Notes: a model not told the origin generated them from the letters alone. A stretch of DNA of 64,000 nt from Streptomyces sp. NRRL B-1347 (GCF_000720325.1 NZ_JOJM01000035.1:1-64000); one strand, 5' to 3'; positions 33,728-42,550 are shown, counted from the first letter of the stretch. Translations and numbers: made by a program.

Positions 33728-36003
33728 CGACGGCCCTTTCCTCGTGCGGCCCGCGGCACCGGCTCCCACGTCCGCAGGCGCAGACTGTTCGCGACCACGA
33801 GCAGGGAGCTCGCGGACATGGCGACGGCCGCCGTCATCGGGCCGAGGCGGCCCACCGCGGCGAGCGGCACGGCGAGCACGTTGTAGCCGAACGCCCAGAC
33901 GAGGTTGGCGCGGATCGTGGCCAGGGTGCGCCGGGCGAGGCGGACGGCCACGGCGGCCGCGCCGATGTCGCCGCCCGCGAGCGTCACGTCGGCCGCGCCG
34001 ATCGCCGCGTCGGTGCCGCAGCCCATGGCGATGCCCAGGTCGGCGCGGGCCAGCGCGGCCGCGTCGTTCACGCCGTCGCCGAGCACCGCCACGCGGCGGC
34101 CCTCCGCGCGCAGGCGTCCGACGAGTTCGGCCTTCTCCTGGGGCGTGCAGCGCGCGTGCACCTCGGCGATGCCGAGTTCGGCGGCCACGGCGTGCGCGGT
34201 CGCCGCCCGGTCCCCGGTGGCGAGGACCGGCTCCACGCCGAGGCGCCGCAGCCGGTCCACGGCGCGGTAGCTGCCGGGCCGCAGCACGTCGCCGACGGCG
34301 ACGACCGCCTCGTCGGCGCCGTCCACGCGGACGAGGACGGCGGTGTGGGCCGCCGCCTCCGCCGCGGCGAGCGCGGCGGCCAGCTCGTCCGGCAGCGCGT
34401 CGCCGGGCACGCACACCTCCACGCGGCGGCCCTCCACCACACCGCTGACACCCGTGCCGGGCGTCGCCAGGAAGCCGTCCACCGGCGGCAGCGGCTCGTC
34501 CGCCGACCGCTGCCGGGCGTACGTCACCAGGGCGCGGCCCAGCGGGTGCTCCGAGCCCTGCTCCACGGCCCCGGCGAGCCGCACCACGGCCTCCTCGCCG
34601 AGCCCGTCGGCCGCGGCGGTGACCCGTGCGACGGTCATGTGCCCGGTGGTGAGCGTGCCGGTCTTGTCCAGGACGACGGTGTCGACGTGCCGCAGCGTCT
34701 CCAGGGCGCGCGGCCCGCTGACGAGGACGCCCAGCTGCGCGCCGCGCCCGGTGGCGGCGAGCAGCGCGGTGGGCGTGGCCAGGCCGAGCGCGCACGGGCA
34801 GGCGACGACGAGCGCGGCCACGGCCGCGGTGACGGCGGCCTGCGGATCGGCCCCCGCGCCCAGCCAGAAGCCGAGGACGGTGACCGCGAGCGTCAGGACC
34901 ACGGGCACGAACACGCCCGCCGCGGCGTCCGCGAGCCGCTGGGCGCGCGCCTTGCCGGTCTGGGCCTCCGTCACCATCCGGGTGATCCGCGCCAGTTGGG
35001 TCTGTGCGCCGACGGCCGTGGCCCGTACGACGAGCAGCCCGCCCGCGTTGACCGCGCCGCCCACGACGGCCTGCCCGGGCCCGGCCTCCACCGGTTCGCT
35101 CTCGCCGGTGACGAGCGACACGTCGAGGGCGGAGGTGCCCGACACCACCACGCCGTCGGTGGCGACGCGCTCACCGGGCCGCACGGTGAACTCCTGGCCC
35201 ACCCGCAGCAGCTCGACGGGCACGCGCCGCTCGGTGCCGTCCGGGCCGCGCACCGCCACGTCCTTGGCGGCGAGTTCGGCGAGGGAGCGCACCGCGGCGC
35301 CCGTGCCGTGGCGGGCCCGCGCCTCCAGGAACCGCCCGGCGAGCACCGAGAGAGGCACCCCGACCGCCGCCTCCAGATACAGGTGCGCGGCCCCGCCCCC
35401 TGCGGACGGCAGGAACTCGAAGGGCATCCGCATGCCCGGCTCGCCCGCACCGCCGAGGAACAGCGCGTACGCCGACCAGGAGAAGGACGCGGCGACGCCG
35501 AGCGACACCAGGGTGTCCATGGTGGCCGCCCCGTGCCGCAGGCCGCGCAGCGCCCGCCGGTGGAAGGGCCAGGCGCCCCACACCGCCACCGGCGCTGCGA
35601 GCACGAAGCACAGCCACTGCCAGTTGCGGAACTGCCAGGCGGGCACCATCGACAGGGCGAGCACCGGAAGCGCGAGCAGGGCGGTGACCAGGAGCCGGTC
35701 GCGCTCGGCCCGCGCGCCGTCGTCGGCCGCCTCGTCCGCGCCCTGCTCGGGCGCGGGCGGCGCGGGCACCTCGGCCGTGTAGCCCGCCCGTACGACGGCG
35801 GCGACCAGGTCGTCCGCGGTGGTGTCCACCGGGTGCGTCACATGGGCCCGGCCGGTGGCGAGGTTGACGGTCGCGCTGACCCCGGCCAGCTTGCCGAGCC
35901 GCTTCTCCACGCGGTTCACGCACGCGGCGCAGGTCATGCCGCCGACGACCAGGTCGGTGGTGGTCACGTCGGGCGCCGGTGCCGTACCGGCGGCGGTGTC
36001 CAT
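33724..36003 (-). CDS. Copper-type P1B heavy-metal ATPase (759 aa)
   Basis: This is a membrane pump that exports Cu(I), or Ag(I), using ATP. One HMA domain has GGMTCAAC (residues about 23-30). Eight membrane helices follow, with the ion-site CPC in VACPCALGLATP. The actuator loop is TGES, the phosphorylation motif is DKTGTLT, and SEHPLG carries the P1B His-Pro. The hinge is GDGVNDAAAL, and the last helix has YNVLAVPLAA ... MSASSLLVVANSLRLR. ATG 36003 touches the stop of the upstream His-tailed gene by one base. The operon also contains PCu(A)C and an ABC metal importer, so it likely balances copper export and delivery. Confidence 0.93.
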   Translation of the reverse strand: MDTAAGTAPAPDVTTTDLVVGGMTCAACVNRVEKRLGKLAGVSATVNLATGRAHVTHPVDTTADDLVAAVVRAGYTAEVPAPPAPEQGADEAADDGARAERDRLLVTALLALPVLALSMVPAWQFRNWQWLCFVLAAPVAVWGAWPFHRRALRGLRHGAATMDTLVSLGVAASFSWSAYALFLGGAGEPGMRMPFEFLPSAGGGAAHLYLEAAVGVPLSVLAGRFLEARARHGTGAAVRSLAELAAKDVAVRGPDGTERRVPVELLRVGQEFTVRPGERVATDGVVVSGTSALDVSLVTGESEPVEAGPGQAVVGGAVNAGGLLVVRATAVGAQTQLARITRMVTEAQTGKARAQRLADAAAGVFVPVVLTLAVTVLGFWLGAGADPQAAVTAAVAALVVACPCALGLATPTALLAATGRGAQLGVLVSGPRALETLRHVDTVVLDKTGTLTTGHMTVARVTAAADGLGEEAVVRLAGAVEQGSEHPLGRALVTYARQRSADEPLPPVDGFLATPGTGVSGVVEGRRVEVCVPGDALPDELAAALAAAEAAAHTAVLVRVDGADEAVVAVGDVLRPGSYRAVDRLRRLGVEPVLATGDRAATAHAVAAELGIAEVHARCTPQEKAELVGRLRAEGRRVAVLGDGVNDAAALARADLGIAMGCGTDAAIGAADVTLAGGDIGAAAVAVRLARRTLATIRANLVWAFGYNVLAVPLAAVGRLGPMTAAVAMSASSLLVVANSLRLRTWEPVPRAARGKGRR

Positions 36004-36251
36004 CAGCCGTGCCCTCCGTGCCCGCCTCCGTGCCCGCCGCCGGAGCCGCCGTCCCCGTCGGACGTCGAGGACCGCATGCCCGGCGCCACCGGACCCACGG
36101 AGTCGCCGACTTGGTACGAGACGACGAAGACGACGGCGAGCAGCGCGAGGAAGGCGAGCAGGGCGGGCGGCGGCCGCCACCCGCGCGGCGCGGACCCGGC
36201 GCGCCCGCCGGTCGGTTCGGGCGATCCGGACGGTCTGGTCGGACTGGGCAT
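36003..36251 (-). CDS. Small membrane protein with Gly-His-rich tail (82 aa)
   Basis: A Pro/Gly-rich N-terminus is followed by one transmembrane helix (PPALLAFLALLAVVFVVSYQVG, residues about 29-50) and an acidic then His-rich end (DGDGGSGGGHGGGHGGHG). The His tail could bind copper or nickel. The ATG at 36251 is the first good start before the helix; the much longer frame upstream is antisense to sflB and was not used. It is the first gene of the copper operon, coupled to the ATPase by a one-base overlap. Confidence 0.75.
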   Translation of the reverse strand: MPSPTRPSGSPEPTGGRAGSAPRGWRPPPALLAFLALLAVVFVVSYQVGDSVGPVAPGMRSSTSDGDGGSGGGHGGGHGGHG

Positions 36252-36438
36252 CGGCGCTCCCGTGGCTGAGGCGGTGGCGCGGGCAGGGGACACCCGGCGC
36301 CGGGCAGGTGGTCGGGCGCGGGCCCGGAGAAGTTCCCGCCGCGCCGGACTCCTCGTGTCGCAATTGGGCCAACCGGGTGAAGTGGCGTAAGAATTGCCTG
36401 GTACAGACGTTGAGGACGAGGCAGGACGGGGTTGCTCT

Positions 36439-36819
36439 GTGACCAGCAACGAAGCCACCGACGAACAGTGGGAGGGGCTCGCCCAGGTCGTGCCGCTGCG
36501 CGGCCGCAACGAGTGGCCGTCGTGGCCGGGGCACCGCTCGCTGCCCGACGCCGAGACCGAGACCCGGCGGCGCTTCGTCGTCACGCGCGTCAACGTGTTC
36601 TCCGACGCCCGCGAGGTCGCCGAGAACCTGATGGCGCAGATCCCCGTCCTGCTCGACCTCAGCGGCGCCGAGACCGAGACCGCCAAGCGGGTCCTCGACT
36701 TCAGCAGCGGCGTCGTCTTCGGCCTCGGCTGCGGCATGCACCGGGTGGAGAAGAACGTCTTCCTGCTCTCGCCGCCCGACACCGAGGTGCAGGGCCTGGT
36801 GGAGGCCGCCACCGTCTGA
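36439..36819 (+). CDS. sflB: SepF-like cell-division protein SflB (126 aa)
   Basis: This is a cytosolic SepF-family protein. SepF anchors and bundles FtsZ; Streptomyces has two additional paralogues, SflA and SflB. The core reads FVVTRVNVFSDAREVAENLMAQIPVLLDLSGAETETAKRVLDFSSGVVFGLGCGMHRVEKNVFLLSP, which is the SepF alpha/beta domain with the GxxFGL-type glycine turn. The N-terminal amphipathic membrane helix of true SepF is not evident. GTG 36439 gives a compact protein. The assignment to SflB rests on its position near the arginine deiminase, murA and aconitase block. Confidence 0.82.
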   Translation: MTSNEATDEQWEGLAQVVPLRGRNEWPSWPGHRSLPDAETETRRRFVVTRVNVFSDAREVAENLMAQIPVLLDLSGAETETAKRVLDFSSGVVFGLGCGMHRVEKNVFLLSPPDTEVQGLVEAATV

Positions 36820-36963
36820 CCCGGCCTCCCGCCGGTCGCCGCGGGGGCGCTCCGTAGCCCAACCGCCCAGCTCACACCGCCCGTTGGACGGTGATCGCCC
36901 GATCGGGCGAAGGTCGGCCGGGCAAAACGGTTCGCCTGATCCACTTCGGCCTAGCTTCCGTGC

Positions 36964-38181
36964 ATGACTGTGCACTCCCGCCGGACGTTCGCGCAGGATC
37001 CAGCGGCTCTGGCCCGGGACAAGCCGCGCGTCACCGAACTGCGGCTCTCCGCCTTCGCCGGGCACCGCGCCGCCGCGTTCCCGCTCGGCCCGCTGACACT
37101 CTTCGCGGGCCCGAGCGGCAGCGGCAAGTCCAGTGCACTGCGCGCGTACGAGGCGCTCGCGCTGCTCGGCGCGGGCGCCGAACTCGTCGACGTGTTCCCG
37201 CAGCCCGCCCGCTGTGTGCCCGAGCGGGCCCGCGCCGACGGCCAGGCCCGCCGGGGCTTCCGCATCGGCTGCACCGTCGACGGGCCCGCGGGCCCGGTCC
37301 GCCTCGACGTCGCCGTCCAGGCCGAGCCGGAGCTGCGCATCGCGGGCGAGCGGCTGACCCGCGACGGGCTCACCCTCCTGGAGACCGCCCTGCGCGACCC
37401 CGGCCGCCGCGCCGTGCAGGCCTCCTGGCACACGGCGGGCGCCGCGCCGGTGACCCGGGCGCCGCTGCCCGACGACCGGCTCGGCACGGCCCTGCTGCCG
37501 CTGCGCGTCGCGGGCAAGACCGACGGGCAGCGGCTCGTGCTCGCCGCCGCCGAGCAGGTCGTCGTCGCGCTGCGGTCGGTGTTCGCCTGCGACCCGCGCC
37601 CCGCCCGGATGCGCGAGCCGGTGACGGTGGCGTCGGGAGGGCCGGGAGGGGCAGGGGCGTCCGCGTCCGCGGGCCGGCTGCTCGGGGGCTGCGACAACCT
37701 CGCCGAAGTCCTCAGGCGCACCCGCTCCGAGTGCGGCAACCGCCACGCCCAGCTGGTCGCCGCGCTGCGCGCCGGGTGCTCGGGCCCGGTCGCCGACGTG
37801 CTCGCCGAGCAGGCCGGGGACGGCGCGCTGCGGGCCGTGCTCGACCGGGGCGACGGGGTGCGGACGTGCGTGGGGCGGCTCGGCGACGGCGAGCTGCGCT
37901 ATCTGGCGCTCGCCCTGGTGCTGCTCACCGGGCCCCGGGTCCTGGAGGTCGACCCGGTCGCGGAGGTCCCGGAGGCGTACCAGAGCCTGACCGTCCTCGC
38001 CGACGGCTTCGACCGCTGTCTGGACCAGCGGCAGAAGCGCGCCCTCGCGGACCTCGCGGCTCGCGCCTGCGGCCGCGGGCACATCCGCCTGATCGGCGCC
38101 GTCGCCGACGCCACCTGGGCCGCGGCGGCCGACGGCGTCACCGTGGTGGACCTGGGGCGGACCAGGTGCCGCGGGATGTAG
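36964..38181 (+). CDS. RecF/OLD-like AAA ATPase (405 aa)
   Basis: This is a soluble ATPase of the SMC/RecF type. It has the N-terminal strand pattern LRLSAFAGHRAAAFPLGPLTLFAGPSGSGKSSALRAY with Walker A Lys at 55. A variable middle follows, then a signature-like LGDGELRYLALALVLL with Walker B LLTGPRVLEV and a late IGAVADAT. The insert 220-240 is Gly/Ala-rich and probably a linker. Such stand-alone ATPases often pair with an effector; here the next gene, 13 bases downstream, is a MazG-like pyrophosphatase. Any joint role is speculation. Confidence 0.78.
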   Translation: MTVHSRRTFAQDPAALARDKPRVTELRLSAFAGHRAAAFPLGPLTLFAGPSGSGKSSALRAYEALALLGAGAELVDVFPQPARCVPERARADGQARRGFRIGCTVDGPAGPVRLDVAVQAEPELRIAGERLTRDGLTLLETALRDPGRRAVQASWHTAGAAPVTRAPLPDDRLGTALLPLRVAGKTDGQRLVLAAAEQVVVALRSVFACDPRPARMREPVTVASGGPGGAGASASAGRLLGGCDNLAEVLRRTRSECGNRHAQLVAALRAGCSGPVADVLAEQAGDGALRAVLDRGDGVRTCVGRLGDGELRYLALALVLLTGPRVLEVDPVAEVPEAYQSLTVLADGFDRCLDQRQKRALADLAARACGRGHIRLIGAVADATWAAAADGVTVVDLGRTRCRGM

Positions 38182-38194
38182 TTGACTGGGGCCC

Positions 38195-38518
38195 GTGACC
38201 GATCAAGACATCGCGGGACTGCAGCGCAGGCTGGCCGAGTTCGCCGCCGCGCGGCGCTGGGAGCCCTACCACACGCCCAAGAACCTGGCCGCCGCGCTCA
38301 GCGTGGAGGCCTCCGAACTGGTGGAGATCTTCCAGTGGCTGACGCCGGAGGAGTCGGCCCGCGTCATGGAGGACGCCGACTCCGCCCACCGCGTCACGGA
38401 CGAGGTCGCGGACGTGCTCGCGTACCTCCTCCAGTTCTGCGAGGTGCTCGGCGTCGACCCGCTGAAGGCGCTCGCGGAGAAGATCGAACGGAACGAGGAG
38501 CGGTTCCCGGCGCCCTGA
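38195..38518 (+). CDS. MazG-like nucleotide pyrophosphohydrolase (107 aa)
   Basis: This is a small all-helical NTP/dCTP pyrophosphatase of the MazG/iMazG group. The metal-binding Glu/Asp set is in NLAAALSVEASELVEIFQW and HRVTDEVADVLAYLLQFCEVL (the ExxE and ExxD motifs). It would hydrolyse non-canonical nucleotides to monophosphates in the cytosol. GTG 38195 lies 13 bases after the ATPase gene, so the two are an operon. The length is normal for the family. Confidence 0.9.
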   Translation: MTDQDIAGLQRRLAEFAAARRWEPYHTPKNLAAALSVEASELVEIFQWLTPEESARVMEDADSAHRVTDEVADVLAYLLQFCEVLGVDPLKALAEKIERNEERFPAP

Positions 38519-38883
38519 GGCGACGCCCGGCGCCCACGCCCTGAGGCGGCGCCCCGCGCACAGTGCGGCTCCGCTGCGGCGCACCCCTCGCGAGGCGCCC
38601 CGCGTACGCCCCGACGGCCGCGGGCGCCCGGCGCCAGGGGGTCCGCAGGGCCCAGCAACCCCGTAAGTCCGCCGCTGTCACCACCCGTTGGACAGCCGGA
38701 AAGCGTGCCAAAGACACCTCTTCGTCACTCTCCGGAGTGGATGCATTGTCCACACTCAGATTTTTGTCCACAGATTTCAGGCTTCCTCTGGCTTTTCGAA
38801 CCGAAGGCGCTCACTGTGGGTAGTGGATAAGGGAGTTCTGGTGAACGTGCCGCGAGTGGGCGCGGGATGAATGGGGACGGCGC
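38519..38883. other. 365-base gene-free region with an AT-rich patch
   Basis: The first 150 bases are GC-rich with no frame I trust. The last 180 are unusually AT-rich for this genome and hold the DnaA-box cluster described separately. The promoter of the downstream DUF6099-like gene should lie here. Confidence 0.7.
38746..38830. promoter_or_regulatory. Cluster of DnaA boxes
   Basis: Two perfect Streptomyces-type DnaA boxes, TTGTCCACA, lie at 38746-38754 and 38764-38772, 18 bases apart. A near-box in the other orientation, AGTGGATAA (complement TTATCCACT), lies at 38822-38830. A weaker one, TGTGGGTAG, lies at 38815-38823. This is far from any dnaA or oriC gene. Confidence 0.7.
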
Positions 38884-39381
38884 ATGGATGCGATGCGGCT
38901 CATCGAGGCGACGAGATGCGCCTTGGCGCGGAGTCAGGAGCCCGCGGCCATCGTGGCGGAGGTGTGGCAGTCCCAGGCTCTGGCCCAGGCGATCGGGCAT
39001 CGCCTCGCGGTCGCGGGCCCGCCGGAGTTACGGGGCGAGGCGCTGGGGCTCAGCGAGCTGAGCGGCCGGGGCTGCGGCCTCCTGGACCCGCCCCGCTCGG
39101 AGGCGGAGGAGATACGGGCGGCGGGCCTGACGGGGATAGGGGACGCCCACAACACCCTGCTCGGTCTCGGCGCCCTGCTCGCCGAGGCCGGGATCGCCCT
39201 CGTCTCGGTGGCGATGGGCGCCGAGGACGAGGGCCTGTACTGGCAGTGCATGGAGTCGATCGACGCGGCGGACGAGTCCAGGGACCGCGTGGTGGAGATG
39301 CTCCGCAAACTGGCGGCCCGCGAGCGGACCCTCGGCGAGAACGACTGCGAGAAGTGCGGAGGGACGGTCCTGGAGGGCTGA
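38884..39381 (+). CDS. Hypothetical protein, possibly DUF6099 (165 aa)
   Basis: This is a mostly helical cytosolic protein. It starts MDAMRLIEATRCALARSQEPAAIVAEVWQ and ends with ARERTLGENDCEKCGGTVLEG. The two Cys residues in CEKC could form half a zinc site. I recall a Streptomyces family, DUF6099, with this beginning, but no function. ATG 38884 is preceded by GGGGACGG. It lies just downstream of the DnaA-box cluster. Confidence 0.75.
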   Translation: MDAMRLIEATRCALARSQEPAAIVAEVWQSQALAQAIGHRLAVAGPPELRGEALGLSELSGRGCGLLDPPRSEAEEIRAAGLTGIGDAHNTLLGLGALLAEAGIALVSVAMGAEDEGLYWQCMESIDAADESRDRVVEMLRKLAARERTLGENDCEKCGGTVLEG

Positions 39382-39517
39382 CGCCCCCGGGACCGGCCGC
39401 AGCGCCCCGAGCCGGTGCGTCCTCGGGACCGGCCGGACGGTCCGCACACAGAGCGCTGGATGTACGGACCGCCGGTCTTCGGGGGCGCCCCGGGGGCGCG
39501 GGGTGGTGTCCGCGGGG

Positions 39518-39736
39518 TCAGGCGCGGCGCTGGTCCCCCTCCGCCGTGGGCGGCCGCGTGGACTGCTGAAGGTCGGCGTCCAGTTGCGTCAGATCCGCGT
39601 TGAGCGCTGCCATCAACTCCTCCATCTGTTGCAGCAGGCCCTTGGGCGCGCCCTGCGGCCCGGCCGGGGGCAGGGCGCGCTGTTGCTCTGGCACGACGTG
39701 GTCGCGCGCCTGCTCGGGCACGGCTTCCTGGGACAT
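39518..39736 (-). CDS. Small hydrophilic helical protein (72 aa)
   Basis: It has no hydrophobic segment. The middle is predicted helix with heptad-like Leu (LLQQMEELMAALNADLTQLDADLQQ), flanked by Pro/Gln-rich ends. ATG 39736 has GAGGAGG at ideal distance; the GTG codon directly before it would be too close. The strong ribosome site and codon use support it as a real gene. The function is unknown. Confidence 0.6.
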   Translation of the reverse strand: MSQEAVPEQARDHVVPEQQRALPPAGPQGAPKGLLQQMEELMAALNADLTQLDADLQQSTRPPTAEGDQRRA

Positions 39737-40000
39737 CACGGCCTCCTCGGCCCGCGCCCCGCGCGGGGCGGGAGCGTCCCGGCCCGACGAGGCAGTTCAT
39801 GCGGCGGACGCGCCGACGTGGCCGCCGGCGCGGGTGCCGGGCGGCCCGGCTCCGCCCGAGCCAACGATCTCCGGCTCGGCCCAGTCACTGGCACGGCCCC
39901 GCCCCGGCCGCCGGGTTGACGGATTTTCACCCGACCGGTGCCGGTGGGGGCCGGCGGGACAGAAGAGGTTGACGGGCGTTCGAGCGTGCAGGATGGAGGC

Positions 40001-40924
40001 ATGGATCTGCGCATCTTCACGGAGCCCCAGCAGGGGGCCACCTACGACACCCTCCTCGCCGTCGCCAAGGCCACCGAGGACCTCGGCTTCGACGCCTTCT
40101 TCCGCTCCGACCACTATCTGAAGATGGGCTCGGGCGACGGCCTGCCGGGCCCCACGGACGCCTGGATCACGCTCGCCGGACTCGCCCGCGAGACCCGGCG
40201 GATCCGGCTCGGCACCCTGATGACCGCGGGCACCTTCCGGCTGCCCGGCGTGCTCGCCGTCCAGGTCGCGCAGGTCGACCAGATGTCGGGCGGCCGGATC
40301 GAACTGGGCCTGGGCGCCGGGTGGTTCGAGGAGGAGCACAAGGCGTACGGCATCCCCTTCCCCAAGGAGAAGTTCGCCCGCCTGGAGGAGCAGCTGGCGA
40401 TCGTGACGGGCCTGTGGGAGACGCCCGTCGGCCAGACGTTCTCGTACGACGGAGCGCACTACCAGCTGACGGACTCGCCCGCGCTGCCCAAGCCCGCGCA
40501 GGCCAAGGTGCCCGTCCTCATCGGCGGCCACGGTGCCGTCCGCACCCCGCGCCTCGCCGCGCGCTACGCCGACGAGTTCAACATCCCCTTCGCCTCCGTG
40601 CAGGACAGCGAGCGCCAGTTCACGCGCGTGCGCGAGGCCGCGGAGCGGGCCGGGCGCAAGGGCGGCGACCTGGTGTACTCCAGTGCCCTCGTGGCCTGCG
40701 TCGGCAAGGACGACGCGGAGGTCGCACGGCGTGCCGCGGTCATCGGCCGCGAGGTCGACGAGCTCAAGGCCAACGGCCTCGCGGGCTCCCCGGCCGAGGT
40801 CGTCGACAAGATCGGCCGGTACGCGGAGATCGGCGCGAGCCGGGTCTACCTCCAGTGCCTGGACCTGGCCGACCTCGACCACCTGGAGCTGATCTCCTCG
40901 CAGGTCCAGTCGCAGCTGGCGTAG
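40001..40924 (+). CDS. LLM-class F420-dependent oxidoreductase (307 aa)
   Basis: This is a luciferase-like TIM-barrel oxidoreductase, in actinobacteria usually using coenzyme F420. It starts MDLRIFTEPQQGATYDTLLAVAKATEDLGFDAFFRSDHYL. TAGTFRLPGVLAVQVAQVDQMSGGRIELGLGAGW and EEHKAYGIPF are family signatures. VPVLIGGHG and the C-terminal AGSPAEVVDKIGRYAEIGASRVYLQ complete the barrel. ATG 40001 has GGATGGAGG directly upstream. The substrate is unknown. Confidence 0.92.
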   Translation: MDLRIFTEPQQGATYDTLLAVAKATEDLGFDAFFRSDHYLKMGSGDGLPGPTDAWITLAGLARETRRIRLGTLMTAGTFRLPGVLAVQVAQVDQMSGGRIELGLGAGWFEEEHKAYGIPFPKEKFARLEEQLAIVTGLWETPVGQTFSYDGAHYQLTDSPALPKPAQAKVPVLIGGHGAVRTPRLAARYADEFNIPFASVQDSERQFTRVREAAERAGRKGGDLVYSSALVACVGKDDAEVARRAAVIGREVDELKANGLAGSPAEVVDKIGRYAEIGASRVYLQCLDLADLDHLELISSQVQSQLA

Positions 40925-40972
40925 CCCGGCCACCGCGCCCGGCGGCGGGGAGACGCAGGTCACATCCGCCCG

Positions 40973-40999
40973 TGTCACAGGGGGCCGGACCATCTCGTC
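40973..40999 (+). promoter_or_regulatory. ECF41-type promoter
   Basis: TGTCACA (40973-40979), exactly 16 bases, then CGTC (40996-40999) matches the published ECF41 promoter pattern. It precedes the carboxymuconolactone-decarboxylase-like gene, whose start is 41 bases downstream, and the sigma gene that follows. Confidence 0.85.
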
Positions 41000-41039
41000 T
41001 CAGGGGTGTCACCACGAACCACCAGCGAGGGAGCACCCC

Positions 41040-41513
41040 ATGGACGCGCGACTGAACTACTTCGGCAGCCCCACCGCCGGGAAGGCGCTCAAGCACGTGA
41101 TGTCGGCGGGCAGGACGCTCAAGGAGTCGCCGCTGCCCGCCGCGACGCAGGAGCTGGTGGCGCTGCGCGTGAGCCAGATCAACGGCTGTGCCGTGTGCGT
41201 CGACATGCACACCAAGGAGGCGGCCGCGGCCGGTGAGACCGCGGTGCGGCTGCACCTGGTCGCGGCGTGGCGGGAGGCCACGGTCTTCACCGCGGCCGAG
41301 CGCGCGGCCCTCGAGTTCGCGGAGGAGGCGACCCGGGTCGCGGACGGGGCCGGCGGGGTCGGCGACGCGGTGTGGGCGCGCGCCGCCGAGCACTACGACG
41401 AGGAGCAGCTCACCACGCTCGCGCTGCATGTCTCCTTCATGAACATGGCCAACCGGCTGAACATCATCGCCCGGCAGCCCGCGGGCGACTACGAGCCCGG
41501 CCAGTTCCACTGA
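41040..41513 (+). CDS. Carboxymuconolactone decarboxylase/AhpD-like protein (157 aa)
   Basis: This small helical protein of the CMD/AhpD fold carries the redox pair C50-x-x-C53 with His57 in NGCAVCVDMHTKEA. This suggests peroxidase or disulfide activity rather than true decarboxylation. The family is the standard partner and target of ECF41 sigma factors, and here the ECF41-type promoter lies just upstream and the sigma gene 113 bases downstream. It may sense or remove the inducing oxidant. Confidence 0.93.
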   Translation: MDARLNYFGSPTAGKALKHVMSAGRTLKESPLPAATQELVALRVSQINGCAVCVDMHTKEAAAAGETAVRLHLVAAWREATVFTAAERAALEFAEEATRVADGAGGVGDAVWARAAEHYDEEQLTTLALHVSFMNMANRLNIIARQPAGDYEPGQFH

Positions 41514-41626
41514 GCACCGGCGGCACACGGCACCAAGAGCACCCACGCACCAGCAGAAACAACCGCACCAACAGCACGATGCCCGGGGCCCGGCGGCGGG
41601 TCCCCGGGCCGGGGGAGGAAGCCGGC

Positions 41627-42550
41627 ATGAGCAAGGTCGAGGAGTTCGAGGAGCTGCGGTCGCTGCTGTTCTCGATCGCCTACCGGATCCTGGGCAGCGT
41701 GAGCGAGGCGGAGGACGCGGTGCAGGAGGCGTGGCTGCGCTTCGACGCCTCGCCGACCCGGCCCGACTCGACGAAGGCGTTCCTGTCGGCCACGGTGACC
41801 CGGATCGCCATCGACGTGCTGCGCTCCGCGCGGGTCCGGCGCGAGGAGTACACGGGCCCGTGGTTCCCCGAGCCGCTGCTCAGCGACCCGTACCAGGATC
41901 CGGCGCGGTCGGCGGAGCTGGCCGACTCGGTGTCGATGGCGGCGCTGCTGCTCCTGGAGCGACTCAGCCCGCTGGAGCGGGCGGTCTTCCTGCTGCGGCA
42001 GGTGTTCGGCTTCGGGTTCGACGAGGTCGCGTCGGCGGTGGGGCGCTCGGAGGCCGCGTGCCGCCAGCTGCTCGTGCGGGCCCGCAAGCACATGGAGGCC
42101 GGGCGGCCGCGGTTCGAGGCCGACCGGCGGGAGCGGCAGGAGCTGGCGACGCGGTTCTTCGACGCGCTGAAGGACGGCGACGTGGACGGGCTGCAGAGCC
42201 TCCTCGCCGCCGACGTGACGATGGTCGGGGACGGCGGCGGCAAGGCTCCGCAGCTGGCCAGGGCCATCGTGGGCGCGGACAAGGTGGCCCGCCTCCTCGG
42301 CTCGGTCTTCCCCTTGCTGGTCCGGATCGACGTGACGTGGGAGGCGCGCGAGATCAACGGCCAGCCCGGCGCCGTCTTCCGGGACCGCGACGGCAAGGTC
42401 CTCCACGTCATGGTCCTCGACGTGCTCGACGGGCAGATTCAAGCCATCCGCTCGGTGATCAACCCCGACAAGCTCGGTCACGTCGGGCCGGTCGCCGACG
42501 CCTGGGCCGTCGACCGCGAGGTGCGGCGGGCCCGCCGACAGGGGAGCTGA
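41627..42550 (+). CDS. sigJ: ECF41-family RNA polymerase sigma factor with SnoaL-like extension (307 aa)
   Basis: Sigma region 2 is RSLLFSIAYRILGSVSEAEDAVQEAWLRF. Region 4 is LSPLERAVFLLRQVFGFGFDEVASAVGRSEAACRQLLVRARKHM. A C-terminal NTF2/SnoaL-like domain of about 130 residues carries the two ECF41 signature motifs, DGGGK (202-206) and NPDKL (279-283). In this group the extension tunes sigma activity in place of an anti-sigma factor. GGAGGAA precedes ATG 41627. The promoter at 40973 implies it activates its own operon. Confidence 0.93.
   Translation: MSKVEEFEELRSLLFSIAYRILGSVSEAEDAVQEAWLRFDASPTRPDSTKAFLSATVTRIAIDVLRSARVRREEYTGPWFPEPLLSDPYQDPARSAELADSVSMAALLLLERLSPLERAVFLLRQVFGFGFDEVASAVGRSEAACRQLLVRARKHMEAGRPRFEADRRERQELATRFFDALKDGDVDGLQSLLAADVTMVGDGGGKAPQLARAIVGADKVARLLGSVFPLLVRIDVTWEAREINGQPGAVFRDRDGKVLHVMVLDVLDGQIQAIRSVINPDKLGHVGPVADAWAVDREVRRARRQGS

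Noticed and set aside
36252..38082. Very long reverse-strand frame extending the copper ATPase gene upstream
   Set aside because: The extra part is antisense to sflB and the AAA ATPase, and the conserved HMA domain begins at 36003.
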